This document shows, in pieces, positions 26,401-40,500 of a stretch of 64,000 nucleotides of DNA. Position 1 is the first letter of the stretch, and each line of letters opens with the position of its first letter. The stretch is from assembly GCF_041381155.1 (NCBI RefSeq), contig NC_091142.1, positions 43,622,747 to 43,686,746 of the forward strand. Reading direction: 5' to 3'. A program made the translations under genes and the position numbers. This DNA comes from Argopecten irradians. Taxonomy: Eukaryota; Mollusca; Bivalvia; Pectinida; Pectinidae. The notes beneath the pieces were generated by a model, which had not been told where the DNA came from, made no database searches, and saw nothing but the letters and a program-made list of their open reading frames with translations.

Positions 26401-26819
26401 TGTTGGTGTAGGTTTGTTGGTTATATATGTACCTGTTCTGATGTAGATGTAGGTTATATATGTACCTGTTCTGATGTAGGATGTAGGTTATATATGTACC
26501 TGTTCTGATGTAGGTTTGTAGGTTATATATGTACCTGTTCTGATGTAGATGTAGGTTATATATGTACCTGTTCTGATGTAGGTATGTAGGTTATATATGT
26601 ACCTGTTCTGATGTAGATGTAGGTTATATATGTACCTGTTCTGATGTAGATGTAGGTTATATATGTACCTGTTCTGATGTAGATGTAGGTTATATATGTA
26701 CCTGTTCTGATGTAGATGTAGGTTATATATGTACCTGTTCTGATGTAGATGTAGGTTATATATGTACCTGTTCTGATGTAGATATAGGTTATACATATAG
26801 CTATATGTTATATATGTAC
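23481..26819 (-). repeat. 33-41-bp tandem array containing a CCDC62-like donor (array A3)
   Basis: The core on the plus strand is GTTATATATGTACCTGTTCT followed by GATGTAGATGTAG (33 bp); a longer version inserts GTTTGTAG. About 90 copies fit. Read in the gene's sense, each unit has CTACATCAGAACAG, then GTACATATATAACC. The adjoining exon ends CTTCATCAAAGCAG, then GTACATATATAAC, so the unit carries about 16 bases of exon end plus the donor and the first intron bases. The 33-bp type leaves open frames in several places, which are artefacts of the period. Confidence 0.95.
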
Positions 26820-26924
26820 CTGCTTTGATGAAGATGAATGGTTTGTGGATTTTTCTAGGTTTTCTATCATTTTCTTTGATTCAAGTAAAAGTCGTTGAAG
26901 CTTACTTCCTGGTGAAGCATCTGA
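26820..26924 (-). CDS. CCDC62: CCDC62-like protein, coding exon 11
   Basis: The exon is 105 nt, 35 codons, phase 0 at both ends, between a TTTTGTTTCAG acceptor and a GTACAT donor. It encodes SDASPGSKLQRLLLESKK followed by MIENLEKSTNHSSSSKQ. The SKLQRLL-ES block is strongly reminiscent of the conserved C-terminal segment of vertebrate CCDC62 (SKLQRLLAESRQM as I recall it). This was one of the two best clues to the gene's identity. The donor is non-canonical at +4 to +6, and the same donor is repeated about 90 times in array A3. Confidence 0.85.
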
Positions 26925-27055
26925 CTGAAACAAAACATCAAAATTATTTATGTATCATAACTCGAGCGTAGATTCAAGAGGAGAGCTTGCCCTGAAAATA
27001 GTACCAGGATCAAACAGTGCTTCATATACAGGTGACAATTGCAAGAGGTCAAGGG

Positions 27056-30000
27056 TTTTTACATCTGAATTAATAGAACTGATGAGCTGTTGTATATAAG
27101 ATGTATACTTACATCAGAATTGATAGAGATGGACAGCTCTGGTACATAAGATGTATACTTACATCAGAATTAATAGAACTGATGAGCTGTTGTACATAAG
27201 ATGTATACTTACATCAGAATTAATAGAACTTGATGATGGACAGCTGTGGTACATAAGATGTATACTTACATCAGAATTAATAGAACTGATGAGCTGTGGT
27301 ACATAAGATGTATACTTACATCAGAATTAATAGAACTGATGAGCTGTGGTACATAAGATGTATACTTACATCAGAATTAATAGAACTGATGAGCTGTGGT
27401 ACATAAGATGTATACTTACATCAGAATTAATAGAGATGGACAGCTGTGGTACATAAGATGTATACTTACATCAGAATTAATAGAACTGATGAGCTGTTGT
27501 ACATAAGATGTATACTTACATCAGAATTAATAGAGATGGACAGCTGTGGTACATAAGATGTATACTTACATCAGAATTAATAGAACTGATGAGCTGTGGT
27601 ACATAAGATGTATACTTACATCAGAATTAATAGAACTGATGAGCTGTGGTACATAAGATGTATACTTACATCAGAATTAATAGAACTGATGAGCTGTTGT
27701 ACATAAGATGTATACTTACATCAGAATTAATAGAACTGATGAGCTGTGGTACATAAGATGTATACTTACATCAGAATTAATTAGAGAGACTGTGGATGAG
27801 ACTGTGGTACTAATAAGATTGTATAACTTACATCAGAATTAATAGAACTGATGAGCTGTGGTACATAAGATGTATACTTACATCAGAATTAATAGAACTG
27901 ATGAGCTGTGGTACATAAGATGTATACTTACATCAGAACTAATAGAGATGGACAGCTGTGGTACATAAGATGTATACTTACATCAGAACTAATAGAACTG
28001 ATCAGCTGTTGGTACATAAGATGTATACTTACATAAGACTTTTAGAAGATGAGCTGTGGTACATAAGATGTATACTTACATCAGAACTAATAGAGATGGA
28101 CAGCTCTGGTACATAAGATTTATACTTACATCAGAACTAATAGAGATGCGACAGCTGTGGTACATAAGATGTATACTTACATCAGAATTAATAGAGATGG
28201 ACAAGCTGTGGTAGAACATGGGGAACTAAGATGTATACTTACATCAGAACAAAATCAATAGACATGATGAGCTGTTGTGCATAATATTGTATACTTACAT
28301 CAGAATTAATAGAGATGGACAGCTGTTGTACATAAGATGTATACTTACATCAGCATTAATAGAGTATACTTGGACAGCTGTGGTACATAAGATGTATACT
28401 TACATCAGAATTAATAGAGATGGACAGCTGTGGTACATAGATGTATACTTACATCAGAACTGAATAGAAACTGATACTGTTGTACATAAGATGTATACTT
28501 ACATCAGAACTAATAGAGATGGACAGCTGTGGTACATAAGAATGTATACTTACATACTAATAAGATGGACAGCTTAACATCAGGTACATAAGATGTATAT
28601 AACTTACATCAGAACTAAATAGAGATGGACATGCTGTGGTACATAAGATGTATACTTTCATCAGAATTAATAGAAGATGGATCAGCCTCTGTGGTACATA
28701 AGATGTATACTTTACATCAGAATTAATATAAACTGGATGAGCTGTGGTACATAAGATGTATACTTACATCAGAACTTTAATATGAGATGGACAGCTCTGT
28801 GGTACATAAGATGTATACTTACGTACAGAATTAATAGAACGATGATGAGCTGTGGTACATAAGTATTGCTATACTGTAACATCAGAATAATTAATAGAGT
28901 TGGACAGCTGTGTAGTAAGGTAATATAAGACATAAGAACTGATATACCGTACGTCATCAAATTAAATAGAAACTATGGACAGCTTGTGGAACATAAGAAT
29001 GTTATACTTACATCAGTAACTAATAGAGACTGACAGCTCCTGGTACATAAGAATGTATACCTTACATCAGAACTAATAGAGATGGACAGCTGTAGTGGGT
29101 ACATAAGATGTATACTTACATCAGAACTAATAAAAGAGATGGACAGCTAAGCTGTACATAATGATGGTATATACTTACATCAGAACTAATAGAGTTACAT
29201 GGACAGCTGTTGTATCATAAGATGTATACTTACGTCAGAACTTAATAGAGACTGGAATGGTACATAAGAGCTCTCCTGAACTTATGGTACATAAGATGTA
29301 TACTTACATCAGAAGCTAATAGAGATGGACAGCTCGTGGTACATAAGATGTATACTTACATCAGAATTTAATAGAGATGAGATGGACAGCTGAGCTGAGG
29401 TACATAAGATGTATACTTACATCAGAACTAATAGAGATGGACAGCTCTGGGTACATAAGATGTATAACTTACATCAGAACTAATAGAGATGGACAGCTGT
29501 GGTACATAAGATGTATACTTACATCAGAACTAATAGAGATGGACAGCTGCTGGTACATAAGATGTATACTTACATCATGTGAGAACTAATAGAGATGAAC
29601 AGCTGTGGTACATAAGATGTATACTTTACATCAGGAATTAATAGAGATGGACAGCTCTGGTACATAAGATGTATACTTACATCAGAACTAATAGAGATGG
29701 ACAGCTCTGGTTTACATAAGATGTATACTTACATCAGAATTAATAGAGACTGGACAGCTGTGGTACATAAGATGTATACTTAACATCAGAACTAATAGAG
29801 ATGGACAGCTGTGGGTACATAAGATGTATTACTTACATCAGAAAAACTTAATAGAGATGGACAGCTGTGGTACATAAGATGTATACTTTACATCAGAATT
29901 TAATAGAGATGGACAGCTCTGGGAACATAAGATGTATACTTACATCAGAATTAATAGAACTGATGACTGCTCTGGTACATAAGATGTATACTTAACATCA

Positions 30001-33000
30001 GAATTAATAGAGATGGACAGCTCTGGGTACATAAGATGTATACTTACATCAGAACTAATAGAGATCCGGACAGCTGTGGTACATAAGATGTATACTTACA
30101 TCAGAACTAATAGAGATGGACTGCAGCGGTGGTGTACATTACATAAGATGTATACTTACACATCAGATAACTAATAGAGATGGACAGCTGTGGTACATAA
30201 GATGTATACTTACATCAGAATTAATAGAGATGGACAGCTGTGGTACATAAGATGTATACTTACATCAGAACTAATAGAACTGATGAGCTGTGGTACATAA
30301 GATGTATACTTACATCAGAACTAATAGAGATGGACAGCTGTGGTACATAAGATGTATACTTACATCAGAATTAATAGAACTGATGAGCTGTGGTACATAA
30401 GATGTATACTTACATCAGAACTAATAGAGATGGACAGCTCTGGTACATAAGATGTCTTACTTACATCAGAACCTAATAGAGATGAACAGCTGTGTGGTAC
30501 ATAAAGATGTATACTTACATCAGAACTAATAGAGATCGGGACAGCTCTAGGGTACATAAGATGTATACTTACATCAGAACTAATAGAGGATGGACAGCTG
30601 TGGTACATAAGATGTATACTTACATCAGAATTAATAGAGATGGACAGCTCTGGTACATAAGATGTATACTTACATCAGAATTAATAGAACTGATGAGCTG
30701 TGGTACATAAGATGTATACTTACATCAGAACTAATAGAGATGGACAGCTGTGGTACATAAGACTGTATACTTACATCAGAATTAATAAACAGATGGACAG
30801 CTTGGTACCTAAGATGTATACTTACATCAGAACTAATAGAGATGGACAGCTCTCGGTACATTAAGATGTATACTTACCATCAGAATTAATGGAGAATTGA
30901 TGAGCCTGTGGTACATAAGATGTTATACTTACATCAGAACTAATAGAGAATGGAACAACAGCACTGGTACATAAGATGTATTACTTACATCAGAACTAAT
31001 AGAGATGGACAGCTGTGGTACATAAGATTTGTATACTTACATCAGAACTAATAGAGCATGGACAGCTCTGGTACATAAGATGTATATTACAATCAGAATT
31101 AATAGAACTGGATGAAGCTGTGGTACATAAGATGACCTATACTTACATCAGAACTAATAGAGGATGGGACAGCTGTGTACATAAGATGTATACTTACATC
31201 TGAAACTTAATAGAGATGGACAGCTCTGGTACATAAGATGTATACTTACATCAGAATAATAGATAGAAGATGGACAGCTGTGGTACAATAAGATGTATAC
31301 TTACATCAAGAATTTAATAGAATGATGAGCATGTTGTACATAAGATGTATACTTACATCAGAACTAATAGAGATGGACAGCTGTGGTACATAAGATGTAT
31401 ACTTACATCAGAACTCAGAACTAATATGACAGCTCTGGACAGCTCTGGTACATAAGATGTATATTTACAACATCAGAAATTAATAGAGCTGGATTAGCTG
31501 TACGGTACATAAGATGTATACTTACATCAGAAACCTAATAGAGATGGACAGCTGTCGGTACATAAGATGTATACTTACATCAGAACTAATAGAGATGGAC
31601 AGCTCTGGTACCTAAGATAATATACTTACATCAGAACTAATAGAAATAGGACTGATGAGCTGTTGTACATAAGATGTATACTTACATCAGAACTAATAGA
31701 GATGGACAGCTCTGGTACATAAGATGTATACTTACATCAGAACTAATAGAACTGATGAGCTGTGGTACATAAGATGTATACTTACGTCAGAACTAATAGA
31801 GATGGACAGCTGTGGTACATAAGATGTATACTTACATCAGAACGTAAATAGAGATGGACAGCTCTAGGTACATAAGATGTATACTTACATCAGAACTAAT
31901 AGAGATGGACTAGCATTGTGGTACATAAGATGTATACTTACATCAGATACTAATAGAGATGGAACAGCTGTGGTACATAAGATGTATACTTACATCAGAA
32001 TTAATAGAGATGGACAGCTGTGGTACATAAGATGTATACTTACATCAGAATTAATAGAGATGGACAGCTGTGGTACATAAGATGTATACTTACATCAGAA
32101 TTAATAGAACTGGACAGCTGTGGTACATAAGATGTATACTTACATCAGAACTAATAGAGATGGGGACAGCTCTGGTACATAAGATGTATACTTACATCAG
32201 AATTAATAGAGATGGACAGCTGTGGTACATAAGATGTATACTTACATCAGAACTAATAGAGATGGACAGCTGTGGTACATAATGATGTATACTTACATCA
32301 GAAACTAATAGAGATGGACAGCACTGTGGTACATAAGATGTATACTTACATCAGAATTAATAGAGATGGACAGCTGTGGGTACATAAGAATGTATACTTT
32401 ACATCAGAATTAATAGAGATGGACAGCTGTGGTACATAAGATGTATACTTACATCAGAACTAATAGAGATGTGACATCTGTGGTACATAAGATGTATACT
32501 TACATCAGAATTAATAGAACTGATGAGCTGTTGTACATAAGATGTATACTTACATCAGAACTAATAGAGATGGACAGCTGTGGTACATAAAGATGTATAC
32601 TTACATCAGAACTAATAGAGATGGAGCTGTGGTACATAAGATGGTATACTTACATCAGAACTAATAGAGATGGACAGCTGTGGTACATAAGATGTATACT
32701 TACATCAGAACTAATAGAGATGGACAGCTGTGGTACATAAGATGTATACTTACATCAGAACTAATAGAGATGGACAGCTCTGGTACATAAGATGTATACT
32801 TACATCAGAACTAATAGAGATGGACAGCTCTGGTACATAAGATGTATACTTACATCAGAACTAATAGAGATGGACAGCTGTGGTACATAAGATGTATACT
32901 TACATCAGAACTAATAGAGATGGACAGCTGTGGTACATAAGATGTATACTTACATCAGAACTAATAGAGATGGACAGCTCTGGTACATAAGATGTATACT

Positions 33001-36000
33001 TACATCAGAACTAATAGAGATGGACAGCTGTGGTACATAAGATGTATACTTACATCAGAACTAATAGAAGAAGAGATGGACAGCTGTGGTACATAAGATG
33101 TATACTTACATCAGAATTTAATAGAGATGGGACAGCTGTGGTACATAAGAAGTATACTTACATCAGAAATTAATAGAGATGGACAGCTGTTGGTACATAA
33201 GATGTATACTTACATCAGAACTAATAGAGATGGATGAGCTGTGGTACATAATAGAATGTATACTTACATCAGAACTAATAGAGATGGACAGCTGTGGTAC
33301 ATAAGATGTATACTTACATCAGAACTAATAGAGATGGACAGCTGTGGTACATAAGATGTATACTTACATCAGAACTAATAGAGATGGACAGCTGTGGTAC
33401 ATAAGATGTATACTTACATCAGAACTAATAGAGATGGACAGCTGTGGTACATAAGATGTATACTTACATCAGAACTAATAGAGATGGACAGCTGTGGTAC
33501 ATAAGATGTATACTTACATCAGAAACTAATAGAACTGATGAGCTGTGGTACATAAGATGTATACTTACATCAGAACTAATAGAGATGGACAGCTGTGGTA
33601 CATAAGATGTATACTTACATCAGAACTAATAGAGATGGACAGCTGTGGTACATAAGATGTATACTTACATCAGAACTAATAGAGATGGACAGCTGTGGTA
33701 CATAAGATGTATACTTACATCAGAACTAATAGAACTGATGAGCTGTGGTACATAAGATGTATACTTACATCAGAACTAATAGAGATGGACAGCTGTGGTA
33801 CATAAGATGTATACTTACATCAGAACTAATAGAGATGGACAGCTGTGGTACATAAGATGTATACTTACATCAGAACTAATAGAGATGGACAGCTCTGGTA
33901 CATAAGATGTATACTTACATCAGAACTAATAGAGATGGACTTGAGCTATAAGGTATACTTACATAAAGAATGTATACTGGTACATCAGATGTACTATATA
34001 GAACTAATGATGGACAGCTGTGGTACATAAGATGTATACTTACATCAGAACTAATAGAGATGGACAGCTGTGGTACATAAGATGTATACTTACGTCAGAA
34101 CTAATAGAGATGGACAGCTGTGGTACATAAGATGTATACTTACATCAGAATTAATAGAACTGATGAGCTGTGGTACATAAGATGTATACTTACATCAGAA
34201 CTAATAGAGATGGACAGCTGTGGTACATAAGATGTATACTTACGTCAGAACTAATAGAGAGAGATGGACAGCTGTGGTACATAAGATGTATACTTACATC
34301 AGAACTAATAGAGATGGACAGCTGTGGTACATAAGATGTATACTTACATCAGAACTAATAGAGATGGACAGCTGTGGTACATAAGATGTATACTTACATC
34401 AGAACTAATAGAGATGGACAGCTGTGGTACATAAGATGTATACTTACATCAGAATTAATAGAGATGGACAGCTGTGGTACATAAGATGTATACTTACATC
34501 AGAACTAATAGAGATGGACAGCTGTGGTACATAAGATGTATACTTACATCAGAACTAATAGAACTGATGAGCTGTGGTACATAAGATGTATACTTACATC
34601 AGAACTAATAGAGATGGACAGCTGTGGTACATAAGATGTATACTTACGTCAGAACTAATAGAGATGGACAGCTGTGGTACATAAGATGTATACTTACATC
34701 AGAACTAATAGAGATGGACAGCTGTGGTACATAAGATGTATACTTACATCAGAACTAATAGAGATGGACAGCTGTGGTACATAAGATGTATACTTACATC
34801 AGAACTAATTTAATAGAGATGGACAGCTGTGGTACATAAGATGTATACTTACATCAGAAACTAATAGAGACTGGACAGCTGTGGTACATAAGATGTATAC
34901 TTACATCAGAATTAATAGAGATGGACAGCTGTGGTACATAAGATGTATACTTACATCAGAACTAATCGAGAGATGGACAGCTGTGGTACATAAGATGTAT
35001 ACTTACATCAGAACTAATAGAGATGGACAGCTGTGGTACATAAGATGTATACTTACGTCAGAACTAATAGAGATGGACAGCTGTGGTACATAAGATGTAT
35101 ACTTACATCAGAACTAATAGAGATGGACAGCTGTGGTACATAAGATGTATACTTACATCAGAATTAATAGAGATGGACAGCTGTGGTACATAAGATGTAT
35201 ACTTACATCAGAATTAATAGAGATGGACAGCTGTGGTACATAAGATGTATACTTACATCAGAACTAATAGAGATGGACAGCTGTGGTACATAAGATGTAT
35301 ACTTACATCAGAACTAATAGAACTGATGAGCTGTGGTACATAAGATGTATACTTACATCAGAACTAATAGAGATGGACAGCTGTGGTACATAAGATGTAT
35401 ACTTACATCAGAACTAATAGAGATGGACAGCTGTGGTACATAAGATGTATACTTACATCAGAACTAATAGAGATGGACAGCTGTGGTACATAAGATGTAT
35501 ACTTACATCAGAATTAATAGAACTGATGAGCTGTGGTACATAAGATGTATACTTACATCAGAATTAATAGAGATGGACAGCTGTGGTACATAAGATGTAT
35601 ACTTACATCAGAATTAATAGAGATGGACAGCTGTGGTACATAAGATGTATACTTACATCAGAACTAATAGAGATGGACAGCTGTGGTACATAAGATGTAT
35701 ACTTACATCAGAACTAATAGAGATGGACAGCTGTGGTACATAAGATGTATACTTACATCAGAACTAATAGAGATGGACAGCTGTGGTACATAAGATGTAT
35801 ACTTACATCAGAACTAATAGAGATGGACAGCTGTGGTACATAAGATGTATACTTACATCAGAATTAATAGAACTGATGAGCTGTGGTACATAAGATGTAT
35901 ACTTACATCAGAATTAATAGAACTGATGAGCTGTGGTACATAAGATGTATACTTACATCAGAACTAATAGAGATGGACAGCTGTGGTACATAAGATGTAT

Positions 36001-36437
36001 CTTACATCAGAACTAATAGATGATGAGCTGTGGTACATAAGATGTATACTTACATCAGAACTAATAGAGATGGACAGCTGTGGTACATAAGATGTATACT
36101 TACATCAGAACTAATAGAGATGGACAGCTGTGGTACATAAGATGTATACTTACATCAGAACTAATAGAGATGGACAGCTGTGGTACATAAGATGTATACT
36201 TACATCAGAACTAATAGAGATGGACAGCTGTGGTACATAAGATGTATACTTACATCAGAACTAATAGAGATGACAGCTGTGGTACATAAGATGTATACTT
36301 ACATCAGAACTAATAGAGATGGTCAGGTACATAAGATGTATACTTACATCAGAACTAATAGAGATGGTCAGGTACATAAGATGTATACTTACATCAGAAC
36401 TAATAGAGATGGTCAGGTACATAAGATGTATACTTAC
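27056..36437 (-). repeat. 50-bp tandem array of strong donor sites (array A4)
   Basis: On the plus strand the unit is ACATAAGATGTATACTTACA, TCAGAACTAATAGAGATGGA, CAGCTGTGGT (50 bp), with a variant having GAACTGATGAGCTG. About 185 copies fit. In the gene's sense each unit contains TTCTGAT then GTAAGTATACATCTTATG. The adjoining exon ends GCTGAC then GTAAGTATACATCTTATG, so the unit contains the authentic donor with at least 18 intron bases. Units between 27.8 and 31.9 kb are riddled with small insertions, unlike the clean 32.5-36.4 kb part. The last three units are shortened (GGTCAGGTACATAAG). Confidence 0.97.
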
Positions 36438-37296
36438 GTCAGCGTTTTCGAGATGTCTTCTATCAGATGACATGGCTTCAGATTCATGATCATCATCTAA
36501 AAATGACGAAAGTCGATCCTCAAAAGATACCGATCTCATCTCACCAGGAGAATTGGACCGAATCACTTCCCCTGTATCAGGCCAATTTCTGCCAGAATAT
36601 CTGGCTGAGTCCATTTGATCCCCCTCTGAACTTCTCCCTGTGTCATCCTCCTCGCCAGTGCTGCGATGTCTGACAGACTTTGGAGAGCTATTCTGTACCA
36701 CGTCCTGTAGTCCTGGCCATCGGAGAGATTTAGGAGTGGAAGGACTACTACAGTCCTTTTGTAAAGGTCTCTGTTCTTCCCGGGCACGATCATATTTACA
36801 CAATGGCGGCGTTCTGTACTGACTATCACTGTCCTGCTCTACAGTCTGTTCATGCTCCGTTACAACAGCCGCTGGTGGAGTTCGAGCTTTATTTTGAACT
36901 CTTTTATCAGACTCATTTTGTACCAAAGATAAATGTTTATGGAAAATTTGTCTCTTGCTTTGGGGTGATATCCTTTTACCGTACTTTTCTGACTCTAACA
37001 ACTCAGCTGGTAAACTCTGGTGAAAGTTTCTGGCTTCAAGTGGGCTAGCAGGGACCAAATCAGGCGAATGTTGTCGATGGTGGCGCTCGCGTCTGTCTGA
37101 CATATGAGATGAGTTCCTAGTGTGACGAGGTCGTAACGATGACTGTGGTGAGGTAACCTTCTGTAGATGAGAACTGTCCTGTTTAGTGTCCTGGTTAGAT
37201 GACCTGGGTGTTTCTGTATACAATGATGAATTGTTGGGAGGAGGTGACAGACTACTGTGAGACTTACTACCATAGCTACCACTCCCTCGGGAAGAA
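36438..37296 (-). CDS. CCDC62: CCDC62-like protein, coding exon 10 (long low-complexity exon)
   Basis: An 859-nt exon with acceptor TCTGACTTTACAG at 37297 and donor GTAAGTAT at 36437. It starts by completing a codon (phase 2, matching exon 9) and ends in phase 0 after ENAD. The 286 codons are rich in Ser, Pro, Arg, Asp and Glu (SSRGSGSYGSKSHSSLSPPP, RERHHRQHSPD, SSFLDDDHESEAMSSDRRH) and probably form a disordered tail, equivalent to the poorly conserved long region between the coiled coils and the SKLQRLL block in vertebrate CCDC62. Clean open frame and matching phases make the exon secure; its function is unknown. Confidence 0.9.
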
Positions 37297-37541
37297 CTGT
37301 AAAGTCAGAAATATATCGTTCATAATTGACAAGTCTTGGTTATGAGAAAGACACCATTAGATCTAGAGGACAATATATATCATGGATGTACCAGCATTTT
37401 TCTGGTAAAAAGATGTTTGATTGGATGTTTGCAACAATGAATACTACTATAGACCTACCAATTACCATTAAAGCTTGGATAATAAACAGATGTCTTCATT
37501 TAGACACCACATAACTTAGTATTTTATGGAACGATAAATTG
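37297..37541 (-). other. Intron segment between exon 10 and array A5
   Basis: Short single-copy intron sequence. A 62-codon plus-strand open frame here (37326-37514) has no recognisable content and lies antisense in an intron, so it is not annotated as a gene. Confidence 0.6.
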
Positions 37542-40500
37542 ATTGTAATGTTACTATCCCACTAAGTTATAATCCTTACTTATACTCCTCCAAACTGTAA
37601 TATTACTATCCCACTTAGTTATAATCCTTACTTATACTCCTCATAACTGTAATATTACTATCCCACTAAGTTATAATCCTTACTTATACTCCCCCAAACT
37701 GTAATGTTACTATCCCACTTAGTTATAATCCTTACTTATACTCCTCCAAACTGTAATGTTACTATCCCACTAAGTTATAATCCTTACTTATACTCCCCCA
37801 AACTGTAATGTTACTATCCCACTAAGTTATAATCCTTACTTATACTCCCCCAAACTGTAATGTTACTATCCCACTAAAATATAATCCTTACTTATACTCC
37901 CCAAACTGTAATGTTACTATCCCACTTAAGTTATAATCCTTACTTATACTCCCCCAAACTGTAATGTTACTATCCCACTTAAGTTATAATCCTTACTTAT
38001 ACTCCCCCAAACTGTAATGTTACTATCCCACATTAAGTTATAATCCTTACTTATACTCCCCCAAACTGTAATGTTACTATCCCACTAATCCTCTTTACTA
38101 TCCCCCATAACTTAATGTTACTATCCCAACTAAGTTATAATCCTTACTTATACTCCCCCAAACTGTAATGTTACTATCCCACTAAGTTATAATCCTTACT
38201 TATACTCCCCCAAACTGTAATGTTACTATCCCACTAAGTTATAATCCTTACTTATACTCCTCCAAACTGTAATGTTACTATCCCACTTAGTTATAATCCT
38301 TACTTATACTCCCCCAAACTGTAATGTTACTATCCCACTAAGTTATAATCCTTACTTATACTCCCCCAAACTGTAATGTTACTATCCCACTAAGTTATAA
38401 TCCTTACTTATACTCCTCCAAACTGTAATGTTACTATCCCACTTAATTATAATCCTTACTTATACTCCCCCAAACTGTAATGTTACTATCCCACTAAGTT
38501 ATAATCCTTACTTATACTCCCCCAAACTGTAATGTTACTATCCCACTAAGTTATAATCCTTACTTATACTCCCCCAAACTGTAATGTTACTATCCCACTA
38601 AGTTATAATCCTTACTTATACTCCCCCAAACTGTAATGTTACTATCCCACTAAGTTATAATCCTTACTTATACTCCCCCAAACTGTAATGTTACTATCCC
38701 ACTAAGTTATAATCCTTACTTATACTCCCCCAAACTGTAATGTTACTATCCCACTAAGTTATAATCCTTACTTATACTCCCCCAAACTGTAATGTTACTA
38801 TCCCACTAAGTTATAATCCTTACTTATACTCCTCCAAACTGTAATGTTACTATCCCACTTAGTTATAATCCTTACTTATACTCCCCCAAACTGTAATGTT
38901 ACTATCCCACTTAGTTATAATCCTTACTTATACTCCCCCAAACTGTAATGTTACTATCCCACTAAGTTATAATCCTTACTTATACTCCCCCAAACTGTAA
39001 TGTTACTATCCCACTTAGTTATAATCCTTACTTATACTCCCCCAAACTGTAATGTTACTATCCCACTAAGTTATAATCCTTACTTATACTCCTCCAAACT
39101 GTAATGTTACTATCCCACTAAGTTATAATCCTTACTTATACTCCCCCAAACTATAATGTTACTATCCCACTTAGTTATAATCCTTACTTATACTCCCCCA
39201 AACTGTAATGTTACTATCCCACTAAGTTATAATCCTTACTTATACTCCCCCAAACTGTAATGTTACTATCCCACTAAGTTATAATCCTTACTTATACTCC
39301 CCCAAACTGTAATGTTACTATCCCACTAAGTTATAATCCTTACTTATACTCCCCCAAACTGTAATGTTACTATCCCACTTAGTTATAATCCTTACTTATA
39401 CTCCCCCAAACTGTAATGTTACTATCCCACTAAGTTATAATCCTTACTTATACTCCCCCAAACTGTAATGTTACTATCCCACTAAGTTATAATCCTTACT
39501 TATACTCCCCCAAACTGTAATGTTACTATCCCACTAAGTTATAATCCTTACTTATACTCCTCCAAACTGTAATGTTACTATCCCACTTAGTTATAATCCT
39601 TACTTATACTCCCCCAAACTGTAATGTTACTATCCCACTAAGTTATAATCCTTACTTATACTCCCCCAAACTGTAATGTTACTATCCCACTTAGTTATAA
39701 TCCTTACTTATACTCCCCCAAACTGTAATGTTACTATCCCACTAAGTTATAATCCTTACTTATACTCCTCCAAACTGTAATGTTACTATCCCACTAAGTT
39801 ATAATCCTTACTTATACTCCCCCCAAACTGTAATGTTACTATCCCACTAAGTTATAATCCTTACTTATACTCCCCCAAACTGTAATGTTACTATCCCACT
39901 TAGTTATAATCCTTACTTATACTCCCCCAAACTGTAATGTTACTATCCCACTAAGTTATAATCCTTACTTATACTCCCCCAAACTGTAATGTTACTATCC
40001 CACTATTTAATCTTACTATTCCAAGTTATAATCCTTACTTATACTACCCCCAAACTGTAATGTTACTATCCCACTAAGTTATAATCCTTACTTATACTCC
40101 CCCAAACTGTAATGTTACTATCCCACTAAGTTATAATCCTTACTTATACTCCTCCAAACTGTAATGTTACTATCCCACTTAAGTTATAATCCTTACTTAT
40201 ACTCCCCCAAACTGTAATGTTACTATCCCACTTAGTTATAATCCTTACTTATACTCCCCCAAACTGTAATGTTACTATCCCACTTAAGTTATAATCCTTA
40301 CTTATACTCCCCCAAACTGTAATGTTACTATCCCACTTAGTTATAATCCTTACTTATACTCCCCCAAACTGTAATGTTACTATCCCACTAAGTTATAATC
40401 CTTACTTATACTCCTCCAAACTGTAATGTTACTATCCCACTAAGTTATAATCCTTACTTATACTCCCCCAAACTGTAATGTTACTATCCCACTTAGTTAT

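Noticed and set aside
7151-36437. CRISPR-like arrays
   Set aside because: Units are contiguous without unique spacers, and the surroundings are eukaryotic genes with introns.
36463-37282. Plus-strand and other-frame open stretches over exon 10
   Set aside because: They are shadows of the 859-nt minus-strand exon, which has matching splice phases.
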